Of a DNA stretch of 64,000 nt, positions 37,751-45,930 are shown in pieces. The stretch spans positions 248,001 to 312,000 of the forward strand of contig NZ_JAUSXT010000001.1 of assembly GCF_030816235.1 (NCBI RefSeq), in the 5' to 3' direction. This DNA comes from Microbacterium sp. W4I4. GTDB taxonomy: Bacteria; Actinomycetota; Actinomycetes; Actinomycetales; Microbacteriaceae. The notes below the pieces were generated by a model. That model searched no databases. It was not told the DNA's origin and worked only from the letters and a program-made list of their open reading frames with translations. Within the stretch, counting starts at the first letter, position 1, and every line of letters starts with the position of its first letter. The translations under genes were made by a program, and so were the position numbers.

Positions 37751-39125
37751 TCCGGCGGGGGATTCCGGTACACCGGGCTACAGCACCCACGACGCCGAGC
37801 GCGTCTTCGCCGAGACGCACCGATCCTCGCGCAACGACTTCTCCCGTGACCGCGCCCGTGTGCTGCACTCCGCGGCGCTGCGCCGCCTCGCTGCCAAGAC
37901 ACAGGTGCTCAGCCCAGCCAGCACGGCCGATTTCGCCCGCAATCGCCTCACCCACTCGTTGGAGGTCGCGCAGGTCGGCCGTGAGCTCGCGAGCGCACTG
38001 GGCGTGTCCGAGGACGTGGTCGACACGGCCTGCCTCAGCCACGACCTGGGCCATCCGCCGTTCGGGCACAACGGCGAACGCGCACTCAACGACTGGTCGG
38101 CCGACATCGGCGGGTTCGAGGGCAACGCGCAGTCGCTGCGCATCCTCACTCGGCTCGAGACGAAGGTGATGGACGACGACGGGCACTCCGTCGGCCTGAA
38201 CCTCACCCGTGCAAGCCTGGACGCGGCGTGCAAGTATCCGTGGACGATCGACAACCCGATGCCGGATCCGGGCGGACGCCTGAAGTTCGGCGTGTACCCC
38301 GAAGACGAGCCGGTCTTCCGGTGGATGCGGGAGGGCGCCCCCGGACGCCTGCGCTGCATCGAGGCCGAGATCATGGACCTCTCCGATGACATCGGATACT
38401 CGGTGCACGACTTCGAGGACGCCATCCTCAACGGCTACCTGGACGTCTCCCAACTCTCCGACCCCGTCGAGCACGACGCGCTCATCGACCGGATCCAGCA
38501 GTGGGTCGGCTACGACTACACCCGCGAGGAGCTCGCCGACGCCCTGTACCGGCTGGCCCGCCAGCCGATGTGGCTGAGCACCTTCGATCGGTCCCGCCGC
38601 GATCTCGCGAGGCTCAAGAACCTCACCAGCGACCTCATCGGCCGATTCGCGCGGGCATCCGTGGCGGCGACCCGCGAGGCGCATCCCGGCCCGTCCATCG
38701 CCCGCTACAACGGCCACGTCGTGGTGCCGCGGGTGGTGGAGACCGAGATCGCCGTGCTCAAGGGCATCATGGGTCAGGCGATCGTCACGATCGAGGCCCG
38801 CAAGGGCGTGTACAAGGAGCAGCGCCGCGTGCTGGGGCGACTCGCGGATGCCCTGTGGTCCACGGACGCGCTGTGGTCGGCCGGCGCCGATGTGCTCGAG
38901 CCCGCCTTCGCCGCCGATTTCCTGGACGCGACGACGGATGCCGAGCGTGCCCGCGTCGTCGTCGACCAGATCGCGAGCCTCACTGACCAGACCGCAGTCG
39001 ACTGGCACAACCGCCTGGTCGGCGAGATCGACCCGGCCGAGGTCGGCATCTGGACGCCGAGGCACGTACGCCCCGCTGCGCACCGTCGACCTGCCGCGCG
39101 GGTGTCCGCCGAAGGGGCGCACTGA
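37740..39125 (+). CDS. dgt: Deoxyguanosinetriphosphate triphosphohydrolase-like protein
   Basis: A 461-aa HD-domain dNTPase that splits dNTPs to nucleoside and triphosphate. Motifs are NRLTHSLEVAQVGRELA (first His, near residue 72), SHDLGHPPFGHNGE (HD pair) and DLSDDIGYSVHDFEDA. GTG codons at 37740 and 37743 are both possible; either overlaps the dusB stop. The last base of its stop codon is the first base of the dnaG ATG (TGATG), the usual dgt-dnaG pairing in actinobacteria. Confidence 0.93.
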   Translation: MVVDPAGDSGTPGYSTHDAERVFAETHRSSRNDFSRDRARVLHSAALRRLAAKTQVLSPASTADFARNRLTHSLEVAQVGRELASALGVSEDVVDTACLSHDLGHPPFGHNGERALNDWSADIGGFEGNAQSLRILTRLETKVMDDDGHSVGLNLTRASLDAACKYPWTIDNPMPDPGGRLKFGVYPEDEPVFRWMREGAPGRLRCIEAEIMDLSDDIGYSVHDFEDAILNGYLDVSQLSDPVEHDALIDRIQQWVGYDYTREELADALYRLARQPMWLSTFDRSRRDLARLKNLTSDLIGRFARASVAATREAHPGPSIARYNGHVVVPRVVETEIAVLKGIMGQAIVTIEARKGVYKEQRRVLGRLADALWSTDALWSAGADVLEPAFAADFLDATTDAERARVVVDQIASLTDQTAVDWHNRLVGEIDPAEVGIWTPRHVRPAAHRRPAARVSAEGAH

Positions 39126-40990
39126 TGGCACGGATCCTGCAGGCCGACGTCGAAGAGGTGAAGTCCCGCACGAACATCGCGGACATCGTCGGGGAGCGCG
39201 TGGCGCTGAAGTCCGCGGGGGTCGGGTCGATGAAGGGGCTCTGCCCGTTCCACGACGAGAAGAGCCCCAGCTTCCACGTGCGCCCGCAGGTGGGCTTCTA
39301 TCACTGCTTCGGATGCGGCGCCTCCGGCGACGTGTACTCGTTCCTGCGTGAGATGGACCATGTCAGCTTCACCGAGGCCGTCGAGCGACTGGCCGGGCGG
39401 GTCGGATACGCCCTGCACTACGAGGACGGCGGGGCGGCTCCGGAGACCAGCGGGCGCAGCCGGCTGTACGCGGCGAACACCGCGGCGGCGGAGTACTTCC
39501 GCGGCCGGCTGCTCAGCCCCGAGGCCGAGAGCGCCAGGCGGTTCCTCGGGGAGCGCGGCTTCGACGCCGGGTCCGCTGCCCACTTCGGCGTCGGCTACGC
39601 GCCGCGCGGCTGGGACCACATGCTCAAGGCGCTGAGCGATCAGGGATTCACCCGCGAGGAGCTCAGCAATGCCGGACTGGTCTCCACCGGTCAACGCGGC
39701 GTGTACGACCGCTTCCGCGGGCGGGTGGTCTGGCCGATCCGCGACGTCACCGGGCAGACGATCGGCTTCGGCGCACGCAAGCTGTACGACGACGATCAGG
39801 GCCCGAAGTATCTCAACACACCCGAGACGCCGATCTACAAGAAGGCGCAGGTGCTCTACGGACTCGACCTCGCCAAACGCGACATCGCCCGCGGTGACCC
39901 GCGTCGCGTGGTCGTCGTGGAGGGATACACCGACGTCATGGCCGCCCACCTCGCCGGCGTCACCACCGCCATCGCCACCTGCGGCACGGCGTTCGGCACC
40001 GAGCACATCAAGGTGCTGCGCCGCGTGATGGGCGATGACTCCGCGGCCGGTGAGATCGTCTTCACCTTCGATGGCGACGAGGCGGGCCAGAAGGCCGCGC
40101 TGCGCGCGTTCTCCGAGGATTCGCGCTTCACGGCGCAGACGTTCGTCGCCGTCGCGCCCGACGGTCTGGATCCGTGCGACCTGCGCCTGCAGCGCGGGGA
40201 CGCCGCGGTGCGCGGGCTGATGGATGCCAAGGTGCCGATGTTCGAGTTCGCGATCGATCGCAAGCTCGCAGGATACGACCTCTCCACAGTCGAAGGGCAG
40301 GTCGGTGCGCTGCGCGCCGCGGCGCCCATCGTCGCCGTGATCCGCGACGAACTGCTGCGTCCCGGTTACGAGCGCGTGCTCGCCCGTCGTCTCGGCATGG
40401 ACCCGACCGACGTGCACCAGGAGGTGCAGCGGGCCGCACGAGGCGCCGCTGCGGCAGAGCGAGAACCCCAGCGCAGCACGCAGCAGAGCTCGACGGCAGC
40501 GGCCGCCGAAGCGCCTTCGACGCGCGTGCGTCTGGCGGACCTTCCTCGCACGGCCGACGTCGCCATCGAGCGGGACGCGCTGATGGGCATCCTGCAGTAC
40601 GGGCATCTCATCGATCCCGAGCTGCTGGGGCGCGCCGTGGCGGAGCAGTTCCGGAACCCGGGACTGGATGCGGTGCGCGAGTCCGTGGCCGCGGTCGAGG
40701 ACCGCACGCGGGTCGGCTGGTCGACGTCGGCCGCGGATGCGGTGCGCGAGCCCTACCGGAGCCTGGCGGGTGAGCTGCTGATGATGCCATTCCCCGCGAA
40801 GGACGAGGAACGGGCGCTGTTCTCGGCCACAGACCTCTGCCGCCGGTTGATCCTGCGCGCGATCGACCGCGAGAAGAACGAGCTGCTCGGGGCCGTGCAG
40901 CGCATCCCGGCGGACTCCGACGGGGGTCGCGCGCTGCGCATGCGACTGCGGGACATCGACCTGGAACGGATGAGATTCGTCGAGTCCTGA
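39125..40990 (+). CDS. dnaG: DNA primase
   Basis: A 621-aa primase that makes RNA primers at replication forks. The zinc finger is CPFHDEKSPSFHV...YHCFGCGASGD (about residues 39-66). The Toprim core has VVVVEGYTDVMAAH (metal-binding Glu) and FTFDGDEAGQKAA. An Ala/Ser-rich linker near residue 440 precedes the DnaB-binding C-terminal domain. The length and all motifs are normal. Confidence 0.96.
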   Translation: MARILQADVEEVKSRTNIADIVGERVALKSAGVGSMKGLCPFHDEKSPSFHVRPQVGFYHCFGCGASGDVYSFLREMDHVSFTEAVERLAGRVGYALHYEDGGAAPETSGRSRLYAANTAAAEYFRGRLLSPEAESARRFLGERGFDAGSAAHFGVGYAPRGWDHMLKALSDQGFTREELSNAGLVSTGQRGVYDRFRGRVVWPIRDVTGQTIGFGARKLYDDDQGPKYLNTPETPIYKKAQVLYGLDLAKRDIARGDPRRVVVVEGYTDVMAAHLAGVTTAIATCGTAFGTEHIKVLRRVMGDDSAAGEIVFTFDGDEAGQKAALRAFSEDSRFTAQTFVAVAPDGLDPCDLRLQRGDAAVRGLMDAKVPMFEFAIDRKLAGYDLSTVEGQVGALRAAAPIVAVIRDELLRPGYERVLARRLGMDPTDVHQEVQRAARGAAAAEREPQRSTQQSSTAAAAEAPSTRVRLADLPRTADVAIERDALMGILQYGHLIDPELLGRAVAEQFRNPGLDAVRESVAAVEDRTRVGWSTSAADAVREPYRSLAGELLMMPFPAKDEERALFSATDLCRRLILRAIDREKNELLGAVQRIPADSDGGRALRMRLRDIDLERMRFVES

Positions 40991-41013
40991 CCACCGGGAG
41001 CGCGTTCAGCGGG

Positions 41014-41019
41014 CAGGAT
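41014..41019 (+). promoter_or_regulatory. Possible -10 element of the orphan ABC ATPase (CAGGAT)
   Basis: CAGGAT ends 6 nt before the ATG at 41026, in the same geometry as other genes here; the GGAGGA between them could also act as a ribosome-binding site, so this call is weaker. Confidence 0.3.
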
Positions 41020-41025
41020 GGAGGA

Positions 41026-41793
41026 ATGCCATCCGCCGACGACATCGCGATCGAGTGCTCCGACCTGGTCATCGACCGGATCGGACACGGCGGCGTGACC
41101 CGTGCGATCGACGGCGTCACCTTCACGGTGCGCCCGGGCGAGCTGATGTGCGTGGGAGGGGCGACCGGCTCCGGCAAGTCCACGCTCGTGGCCGCCCTCG
41201 CCGGCGTCCAGGACTCCTCGCTGAAGGTGGCCGGTGGGCGCGCCCAGGTGTGCGGCGTCGACATCCGCCGTCCCGGACGCAGGCGTCGGATGCTGACGGC
41301 TCGCAGCGGTTACGTCGCTCAGGGAGCCGGCGCGAACCTCCCGCCGAGGCTGACTGTCGGCGAGGTCATCGCCGAGCCGATCACCTCGCGGGAGAAGAAA
41401 GTGAACAGCCGGGCGCTCGCGATCCGTGTCGCCTCGCTCCTCGACGAACTGCATCTGCCTCTCGGCGCTGCCTCGAAGTTCCCCTACGAGCTCAGCGCGG
41501 GTATGCGTCAGCGCGTCGCGATCGCCCGAGCGTTCATGCTCGAGCCCCGTGTGCTGATCGCGGACGAGCCGCTCGCGAACCTCGATCTGGAAGTGCGGCC
41601 GGTGGTGTTCGACGCGATCACCCGGCGACGCACCGAACAGTCCATGGCCGCGCTGCTGGTCACCAACGATGCGGCCTTCATCCGGGAGCTGGATGCTGAG
41701 GCCCTGATGCTCCGTGGCGGTCACGTGGTCGCTCGAGGCATCGGGCGCAACCTGGTCTGGGCGCCGAACGCCGAGGCGGATGCCGCACGCTGA
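41026..41793 (+). CDS. Orphan ABC transporter ATP-binding protein
   Basis: A 255-aa single nucleotide-binding domain. Walker A is VGGATGSGKSTLV (near residue 43), Walker B is VLIADEPLANLD, and the signature is LSAGMRQRVAIARA, with Ala in place of the first Gly of LSGGQ. The His of the H-loop is replaced in VTNDAAFIRELD (Asn-Asp where THD is usual), so hydrolysis may be weak. No permease gene is adjacent on either side. It may serve a distant transporter or have a non-transport role. Confidence 0.85.
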   Translation: MPSADDIAIECSDLVIDRIGHGGVTRAIDGVTFTVRPGELMCVGGATGSGKSTLVAALAGVQDSSLKVAGGRAQVCGVDIRRPGRRRRMLTARSGYVAQGAGANLPPRLTVGEVIAEPITSREKKVNSRALAIRVASLLDELHLPLGAASKFPYELSAGMRQRVAIARAFMLEPRVLIADEPLANLDLEVRPVVFDAITRRRTEQSMAALLVTNDAAFIRELDAEALMLRGGHVVARGIGRNLVWAPNAEADAAR

Positions 41794-41821
41794 TCGCGCC
41801 ACGCCCGGGGTGTCGCTCGTG

Positions 41822-41851
41822 TTCGAAGCATGGTGCGGAGTTTGCTAAGCT
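41822..41851 (+). promoter_or_regulatory. tRNA-Asn promoter
   Basis: TTCGAA (41822-41827) and TAAGCT (41846-41851) are separated by 18 bp, about 30 nt before the tRNA. Confidence 0.5.
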
Positions 41852-41881
41852 GGATGAGTTGCCCGCCCGCGGGGAACATGA

Positions 41882-41957
41882 TCCTCGGTAGCTCAATTGG
41901 CAGAGCAGCCGGCTGTTAACCGGCAGGTTCTTGGTTCGAGTCCAAGCCGGGGAGCCA
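41882..41957 (+). tRNA. tRNA-Asn (GTT)
   Basis: The cloverleaf folds by eye: acceptor TCCTCGG with CCGGGGA (one G-T pair), D-arm GCTC/GAGC, anticodon stem GCCGG/CCGGC with the loop CTGTTAA, and T-arm CTTGG/CCAAG around TTCGAGT. The anticodon GTT is at 41915-41917. The 3' CCA is encoded at 41955-41957 after discriminator G. Confidence 0.97.
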
Positions 41958-41965
41958 ACCCCACT

Positions 41966-41992
41966 GAAACCCCGCCCTCGTGGCGGGGTTTC
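41966..41992. terminator. Terminator after tRNA-Asn
   Basis: GAAACCCCGCC and GGCGGGGTTTC form a perfect 11-bp stem with a 5-nt loop, placed between the tRNA and the convergent VOC gene so that it can serve both. Confidence 0.85.
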
Positions 41993-42014
41993 GTCGTTGC
42001 GGAACCGCTCAGGC

Positions 42015-42449
42015 CTACGGCTTGAGCTCCTGGGCGAGCATCACGAGGATCCCGCTGGGGCCGCGCAGATACGTGAGCTTGTAGATGTCCTGGTAGGTCG
42101 CCACAGCGCGCAGCGGGTGGCATCCGTGCCGCGCGGCGATCGCCAGGGACTCCTCGATGTCGTCGACGGCGAAGGCGACCCGGTGCATGCCGATCTCATT
42201 CGGCTGCGTCGGCTGCGTCTCGATGGCATCCGGATGCAGGTACTCGAAGAACTCGAGCCGGCCGTGGCCGTCGGGAGTCTGCAACACGGCGATCTTGGCA
42301 TGGTTGCCGTCCAGACCGACAGCCGTGTCGGCCCACTCACCGCTGACGGTGTCACGGCCGACCAGGCTGAGTCCGAGGTCGGTGAAGAAGGAGATCGCCT
42401 CCTCGATGTCGCGGACGGCGATGCCGACGTTGTCGAGCCTGATGATCAT
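42015..42449 (-). CDS. VOC family protein (glyoxalase/methylmalonyl-CoA epimerase-like)
   Basis: A 144-aa vicinal-oxygen-chelate protein made of two beta-alpha-beta-beta-beta modules. RLDNVGIAVRDIEEAISFF opens the first, with KIAVLQTPDGHGRLEFFEY. HRVAFAVDDIEESLAIAARH and YLRGPSGILVMLAQEL form the second. The arrangement resembles methylmalonyl-CoA epimerase, but many VOC enzymes share it, so no reaction is assigned. The ATG at 42449 has GGAAGAGGATC upstream. It is the last gene of the def-ddh-VOC run, 31 nt after ddh. Confidence 0.85.
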   Translation of the reverse strand: MIIRLDNVGIAVRDIEEAISFFTDLGLSLVGRDTVSGEWADTAVGLDGNHAKIAVLQTPDGHGRLEFFEYLHPDAIETQPTQPNEIGMHRVAFAVDDIEESLAIAARHGCHPLRAVATYQDIYKLTYLRGPSGILVMLAQELKP

Positions 42450-42480
42450 CGGTGATCCTCTTCCTGTCCATTCGTGGGTG

Positions 42481-43470
42481 TCAGAGCAGTTCGGCGCGCA
42501 GCTGTTCCGCCGACTTGGGGGAGAGCAGCCCGGGCGCCACATCGAACGGGGTCTTCGCACCGTGGTCGCCGCCAGCCGCCATCCTCGCCGCGGCCCGTGC
42601 GTAGGCGACCAGGACGCTGGCGGTGAACTCCGGGTTCGAGTCCAGCGTCAGGCGGAACTCGACGGTCTGATTCGCGCTGGCAGAGGTCGTCCCGCTGCGG
42701 ATCACGAAGCCGCCGTGCGGCGCGCCGGCATGGGCGCGTGCGAGCTCTTCTGCGGTGATGAAGTGCACCGTGGTGTCGTACGGCGCGAAGTAGTCCGGCA
42801 TGCTCACGATCGCCTCGCGCACGGCATCCGGATCCGCATCATCCTCAAGCACCACGAAGCACTCGCGCGTGTGCCTGTCGCGCGTGCTCAGTGCGGGGCG
42901 CCCCCCGGAGCGCACCTGAGCGATCGCGTCGTCGGACGGGATCGTGTACTGCACGCCGCCGGCGACTCCTGGAACGCGCCTGACCGCATCGGAGTGCCCC
43001 TGGCTGAGTCCGCGGCCCCAGAACGTGTGCGTCTCGCCCTGCGGGAGGATCGCCTCGCCGTACAGCCTCTGCAGCGAGAACAGGCCAGGGTCCCAGCCTG
43101 TGGAGATGACGGCCGTCGTCCCCGCCGCGCGGGCAGCCGCGTCGACGGCGGCGAAGTGCTCGGGAATGCGAGCGTGCGTGTCGAAGCTGTCGACGACACT
43201 GAAATCGGAGGCCAGTGATGGCGTCTGCACGGGCAGGTCGCTCTTCGATCCGCCGCACAGGACCAGCACGTCGATCCGGTCGCGCATCGTCGGAAGATCA
43301 TCGACGGAGCGCACCGACGTGTCGGGGGAGAGCGTGGTGACCGAGACCGGATCGCGACGCGAGAACACGCCGACCAGATGCATGTCCTCGTTCAGGGCGA
43401 CCGATCGCTCCACGCCCCGGCCGAGATTGCCGTAGCCGACGATTCCGATGCGGATCGGAGTGCTCATCAT
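42481..43470 (-). CDS. ddh: meso-Diaminopimelate D-dehydrogenase
   Basis: A 329-aa NADPH enzyme that makes meso-diaminopimelate in one step from tetrahydrodipicolinate and ammonia, a shortcut to lysine known from Corynebacterium. The N-terminal Rossmann motif is IGIVGYGNLGRGVE. VFSRRDP is the NADP-phosphate site. VVDSFDTHARIPEHF, STGWDPGLFSL and FWGRGLSQGHSDAVRRVPGV are characteristic of Ddh and bind the substrate. Two ATG codons stand in tandem (43470 and 43467); the first overlaps the def stop as ATGA. Confidence 0.92.
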   Translation of the reverse strand: MMSTPIRIGIVGYGNLGRGVERSVALNEDMHLVGVFSRRDPVSVTTLSPDTSVRSVDDLPTMRDRIDVLVLCGGSKSDLPVQTPSLASDFSVVDSFDTHARIPEHFAAVDAAARAAGTTAVISTGWDPGLFSLQRLYGEAILPQGETHTFWGRGLSQGHSDAVRRVPGVAGGVQYTIPSDDAIAQVRSGGRPALSTRDRHTRECFVVLEDDADPDAVREAIVSMPDYFAPYDTTVHFITAEELARAHAGAPHGGFVIRSGTTSASANQTVEFRLTLDSNPEFTASVLVAYARAAARMAAGGDHGAKTPFDVAPGLLSPKSAEQLRAELL

Positions 43471-44033
43471 CCCTCCAGGTCGTCGACCCCGGGCATCCAG
43501 CTCGCCCCGCCGCGCGACCAGCCGCGCTTGCGGGCGATCTTCTGCGCCGTCTTCCAGTCGCCGTCCGACAGGCGATCGACGTACAGGATGCCGTCGAGGT
43601 GATCGAACTCGTGCTGCATGATCCGCGCGCGCCAGCCGTCCACCTCGATGCGCACCGGCGCGCCCGAGAGATCGATGCCGGTCACCATCACCCGGTCGGA
43701 GCGGCGCAGGGGGAACCGCTCACCGGGGAAGGACAGGCACCCCTCGGACTCCTCGTCGGGGTCGGGTTCGCCGGGCTCGAACGGCGTCATCCACAGCACC
43801 GGGTTCAGGATCTCGCCGCGCCACGGCTGCTCGTCGTCGTCGACATACGAGTAGACGTATATGCGCAGTGCCACACCCACCTGCGGGGCCGCGAGACCCA
43901 CACCGGGAGCGATGTCCATCGTCTCGTACATGTCGGCGACGAGAGTGCGGATATCGTCGGTGATGTCCGCGACCTCCGCCGCGGGGGAGTGCAGAACGGG
44001 ATCGCCCATGATGCGGATCGGAAGAACAGCCAC
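43467..44033 (-). CDS. def: Peptide deformylase
   Basis: A 188-aa metalloenzyme that removes formyl groups from nascent proteins. All three motifs are present: GVGLAAPQ (near residue 44), EGCLSFPG with the metal Cys, and QHEFDHLDG with the metal His pair. The GTG at 44033 lies 6 nt after minus-strand TAGGGT. The C-terminal tail is slightly longer than in E. coli, as usual for actinobacterial type II-like forms. Confidence 0.95.
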   Translation of the reverse strand: MAVLPIRIMGDPVLHSPAAEVADITDDIRTLVADMYETMDIAPGVGLAAPQVGVALRIYVYSYVDDDEQPWRGEILNPVLWMTPFEPGEPDPDEESEGCLSFPGERFPLRRSDRVMVTGIDLSGAPVRIEVDGWRARIMQHEFDHLDGILYVDRLSDGDWKTAQKIARKRGWSRGGASWMPGVDDLEG

Positions 44034-44039
44034 GCCATA

Positions 44040-44070
44040 ACCCTACTGGGCCGCTCCCGCCCGGTAGGGT
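44040..44070. promoter_or_regulatory. Interlocked divergent promoters of def and the EamA-like gene
   Basis: Minus-strand TAGGGT (44040-44045) ends 6 nt before the def GTG. Plus-strand TAGGGT (44065-44070) ends 6 nt before the GTG at 44077. Only 19 bp separate the hexamers, so each lies where the other's -35 would be. Confidence 0.55.
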
Positions 44071-44076
44071 GAAACG

Positions 44077-45153
44077 GTGCACGGGGTGGAGATGGCGACT
44101 GGTGTCAGCGACCAGCTGATCGGTGTCTTTCAGAACCCCGCACTGCTTCTGGGCATCCCGCTCGCTCTCGCCGGCGCCGTGTTCATGTCCCTCGGGGCGC
44201 AGTACCAGCACCGCGGCGTCGAGAAGGTCGAGAAGCTCACCGGCGTCGAAGGCGCCTCCGGGCTGAGCGGCGCCCAGCTGAAGAGCCTGCTGACCCGCCC
44301 CTCGTGGATCATCGGCACGATCATGCTCGGCTTCGCGATCATCTGCCAGCTCAGCGCGATGGCGATCGCCCCGCTGATCGTCGTGCAACCGCTGGGAGCG
44401 GTTGCCCTCGTCGTCACCACCCTGCTCAACGCCCGCGTGTCGGGTCATACGCCCACCAGGAAGTCGCTGATCGCGATCGGCAGCTGCCTCGGCGGCATCT
44501 TCCTGTTCGTGGCACTCGCGGCCCTCTACGCGGTCGAGCGCGAGATCAGCGACGAGGACCTGTTCACGATCCTCGCCATCCTGCTGGTGGTCATCATCGC
44601 TCTCGGCACCTGCTGGCTGATCCTGCGGCACCGCATGCGCGCACTGTTCTACGTGACGGGCGCCGGCATCCTCTACGGATTCGTCGCGACGCTGGCGAAG
44701 GCGGTCATCAGCCGCATCCAGACCGGCAGCTTCGGCTGGCTCACCATCGTGTGCGTCATCGCCCTGATCGCCGCGGCCGCGGTCGGCGCCTACTTCGTGC
44801 AGTCCGCGTACAGCTCCGGCCCGCCTGACCTGGTGATCGCCGGCCTCACCGTGGTGGACCCCATCGTCGCCGTGCTGATCGGCGCCCTGGTGCTCGGTGA
44901 GACGGATGCCGCACCGGTGCCGGTTCTCGTCCTGTTCGGGATCGCAGGAGCGATCGCCGTGTTCGGCGTCTTCGGGCTCGCCCGGTATCACCCGCAGGTG
45001 CTCAGCGAGAGCCAGGAGCTGGGCATCCAGCGCGGCAGCGCGCATCCGGAAGCGTCAGGAACCATGACGCGTCCGGGTGACGCGACGCCGCGGACGGATG
45101 AGCCGGAGCACCGAGGCCCCTCGATGGATTCAGGACCCCCGAGCGCTCAGTAG
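44077..45153 (+). CDS. DMT/EamA (NIPA-like) membrane transporter
   Basis: A 358-aa membrane protein with about nine hydrophobic segments, beginning LLLGIPLALAGAVFMSLGAQ. The sequence QHRGVEKVEK near residue 44 and the paired EamA-type halves resemble NIPA-like Mg2+ carriers and other DMT proteins. The last 45 residues are hydrophilic and probably cytoplasmic. Substrate unknown. The GTG start is supported by the promoter spacing. The 3' end overlaps the convergent pgl gene by 7 bp. Confidence 0.82.
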   Translation: MHGVEMATGVSDQLIGVFQNPALLLGIPLALAGAVFMSLGAQYQHRGVEKVEKLTGVEGASGLSGAQLKSLLTRPSWIIGTIMLGFAIICQLSAMAIAPLIVVQPLGAVALVVTTLLNARVSGHTPTRKSLIAIGSCLGGIFLFVALAALYAVEREISDEDLFTILAILLVVIIALGTCWLILRHRMRALFYVTGAGILYGFVATLAKAVISRIQTGSFGWLTIVCVIALIAAAAVGAYFVQSAYSSGPPDLVIAGLTVVDPIVAVLIGALVLGETDAAPVPVLVLFGIAGAIAVFGVFGLARYHPQVLSESQELGIQRGSAHPEASGTMTRPGDATPRTDEPEHRGPSMDSGPPSAQ

Positions 45154-45926
45154 TCGCGGTCGATGAGCTCGGGTGCGACCTCGGCCGCTGCCGCCTCATC
45201 GACGAAGAACACCGTGCGGCGGCGTCCCTTCGCGCCGGCTGCCGGCACGCTCGCATAGCTGGCGCCTGCCAGGGCCAGACCGAGCGCAGAAGCCTTGTCT
45301 GCGCCGGTGATGACCAGCCAGACGCGCTTGGAGGCGTTCAGGACGGGACGCGTGAGCGTCACCCGCTCGGCGGGCGGCTTGGGGGAGTTGCGCACCGGAA
45401 GCGCGGCGGCATCGGTCGCCGTCACCTCTGGTCGATCCGGGAACAGCGACGCGATGTGACCGTCCGGGCCGACGCCCAGGAAGCACACCGCGAACGAGGG
45501 CCACGCCTCATCATCGGAGCCGAAACGCGCCAGTTCCGCGGCATAGGCGGCGGCGGCCTCGTCAAGGCTCAGGCCGTCCGACGGAGCAGCGACCTCGTGG
45601 ATGTTCTCTGACGGAACCGAGATGTGATCCAGCAGCGCCTGACGCGACTGCAGCGAGTTGCGGTCGGTGTCGTCGCGCTCCACGAAGCGCTCATCGCCCC
45701 ACCAGAAGTGCACGAGCGACCAGTCGATCTCCGCGGTGCGCGGATCCTGCGCAGCAGCGGCGAGCACCGCCCCGCCCATCGATCCGCCGGTGAGGCAGAT
45801 GTGGGCGAGGCGGCCGTTGCGGGTGCGCGCGCGCACCCGGGTGAGGAACCGGTCGGCGACGCGCGCAGCCAGGGCTGCCGGTGTCGGCTCGACGACGACG
45901 GACTTGACCGATCCCTGCACCTTCAC
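45147..45926 (-). CDS. pgl: 6-Phosphogluconolactonase
   Basis: A 259-aa enzyme that hydrolyses 6-phosphogluconolactone, step two of the oxidative pentose-phosphate pathway. The family motifs are LTGGSMGG (near residue 43), VHFWWGDERFVERDDTDRNS, and GVGPDGHIASLFP with the catalytic His. The GTG at 45926 is preceded by GGGAG. It starts 4 nt after the opcA stop and closes the operon. Confidence 0.94.
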   Translation of the reverse strand: MKVQGSVKSVVVEPTPAALAARVADRFLTRVRARTRNGRLAHICLTGGSMGGAVLAAAAQDPRTAEIDWSLVHFWWGDERFVERDDTDRNSLQSRQALLDHISVPSENIHEVAAPSDGLSLDEAAAAYAAELARFGSDDEAWPSFAVCFLGVGPDGHIASLFPDRPEVTATDAAALPVRNSPKPPAERVTLTRPVLNASKRVWLVITGADKASALGLALAGASYASVPAAGAKGRRRTVFFVDEAAAAEVAPELIDRDY

Positions 45927-45930
45927 GTGC

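Noticed and set aside
41882..41957. tRNA-Asn as a possible integration site
   Set aside because: No integrase, no repeated 3' tRNA end and no change of composition follow; the next genes are housekeeping.
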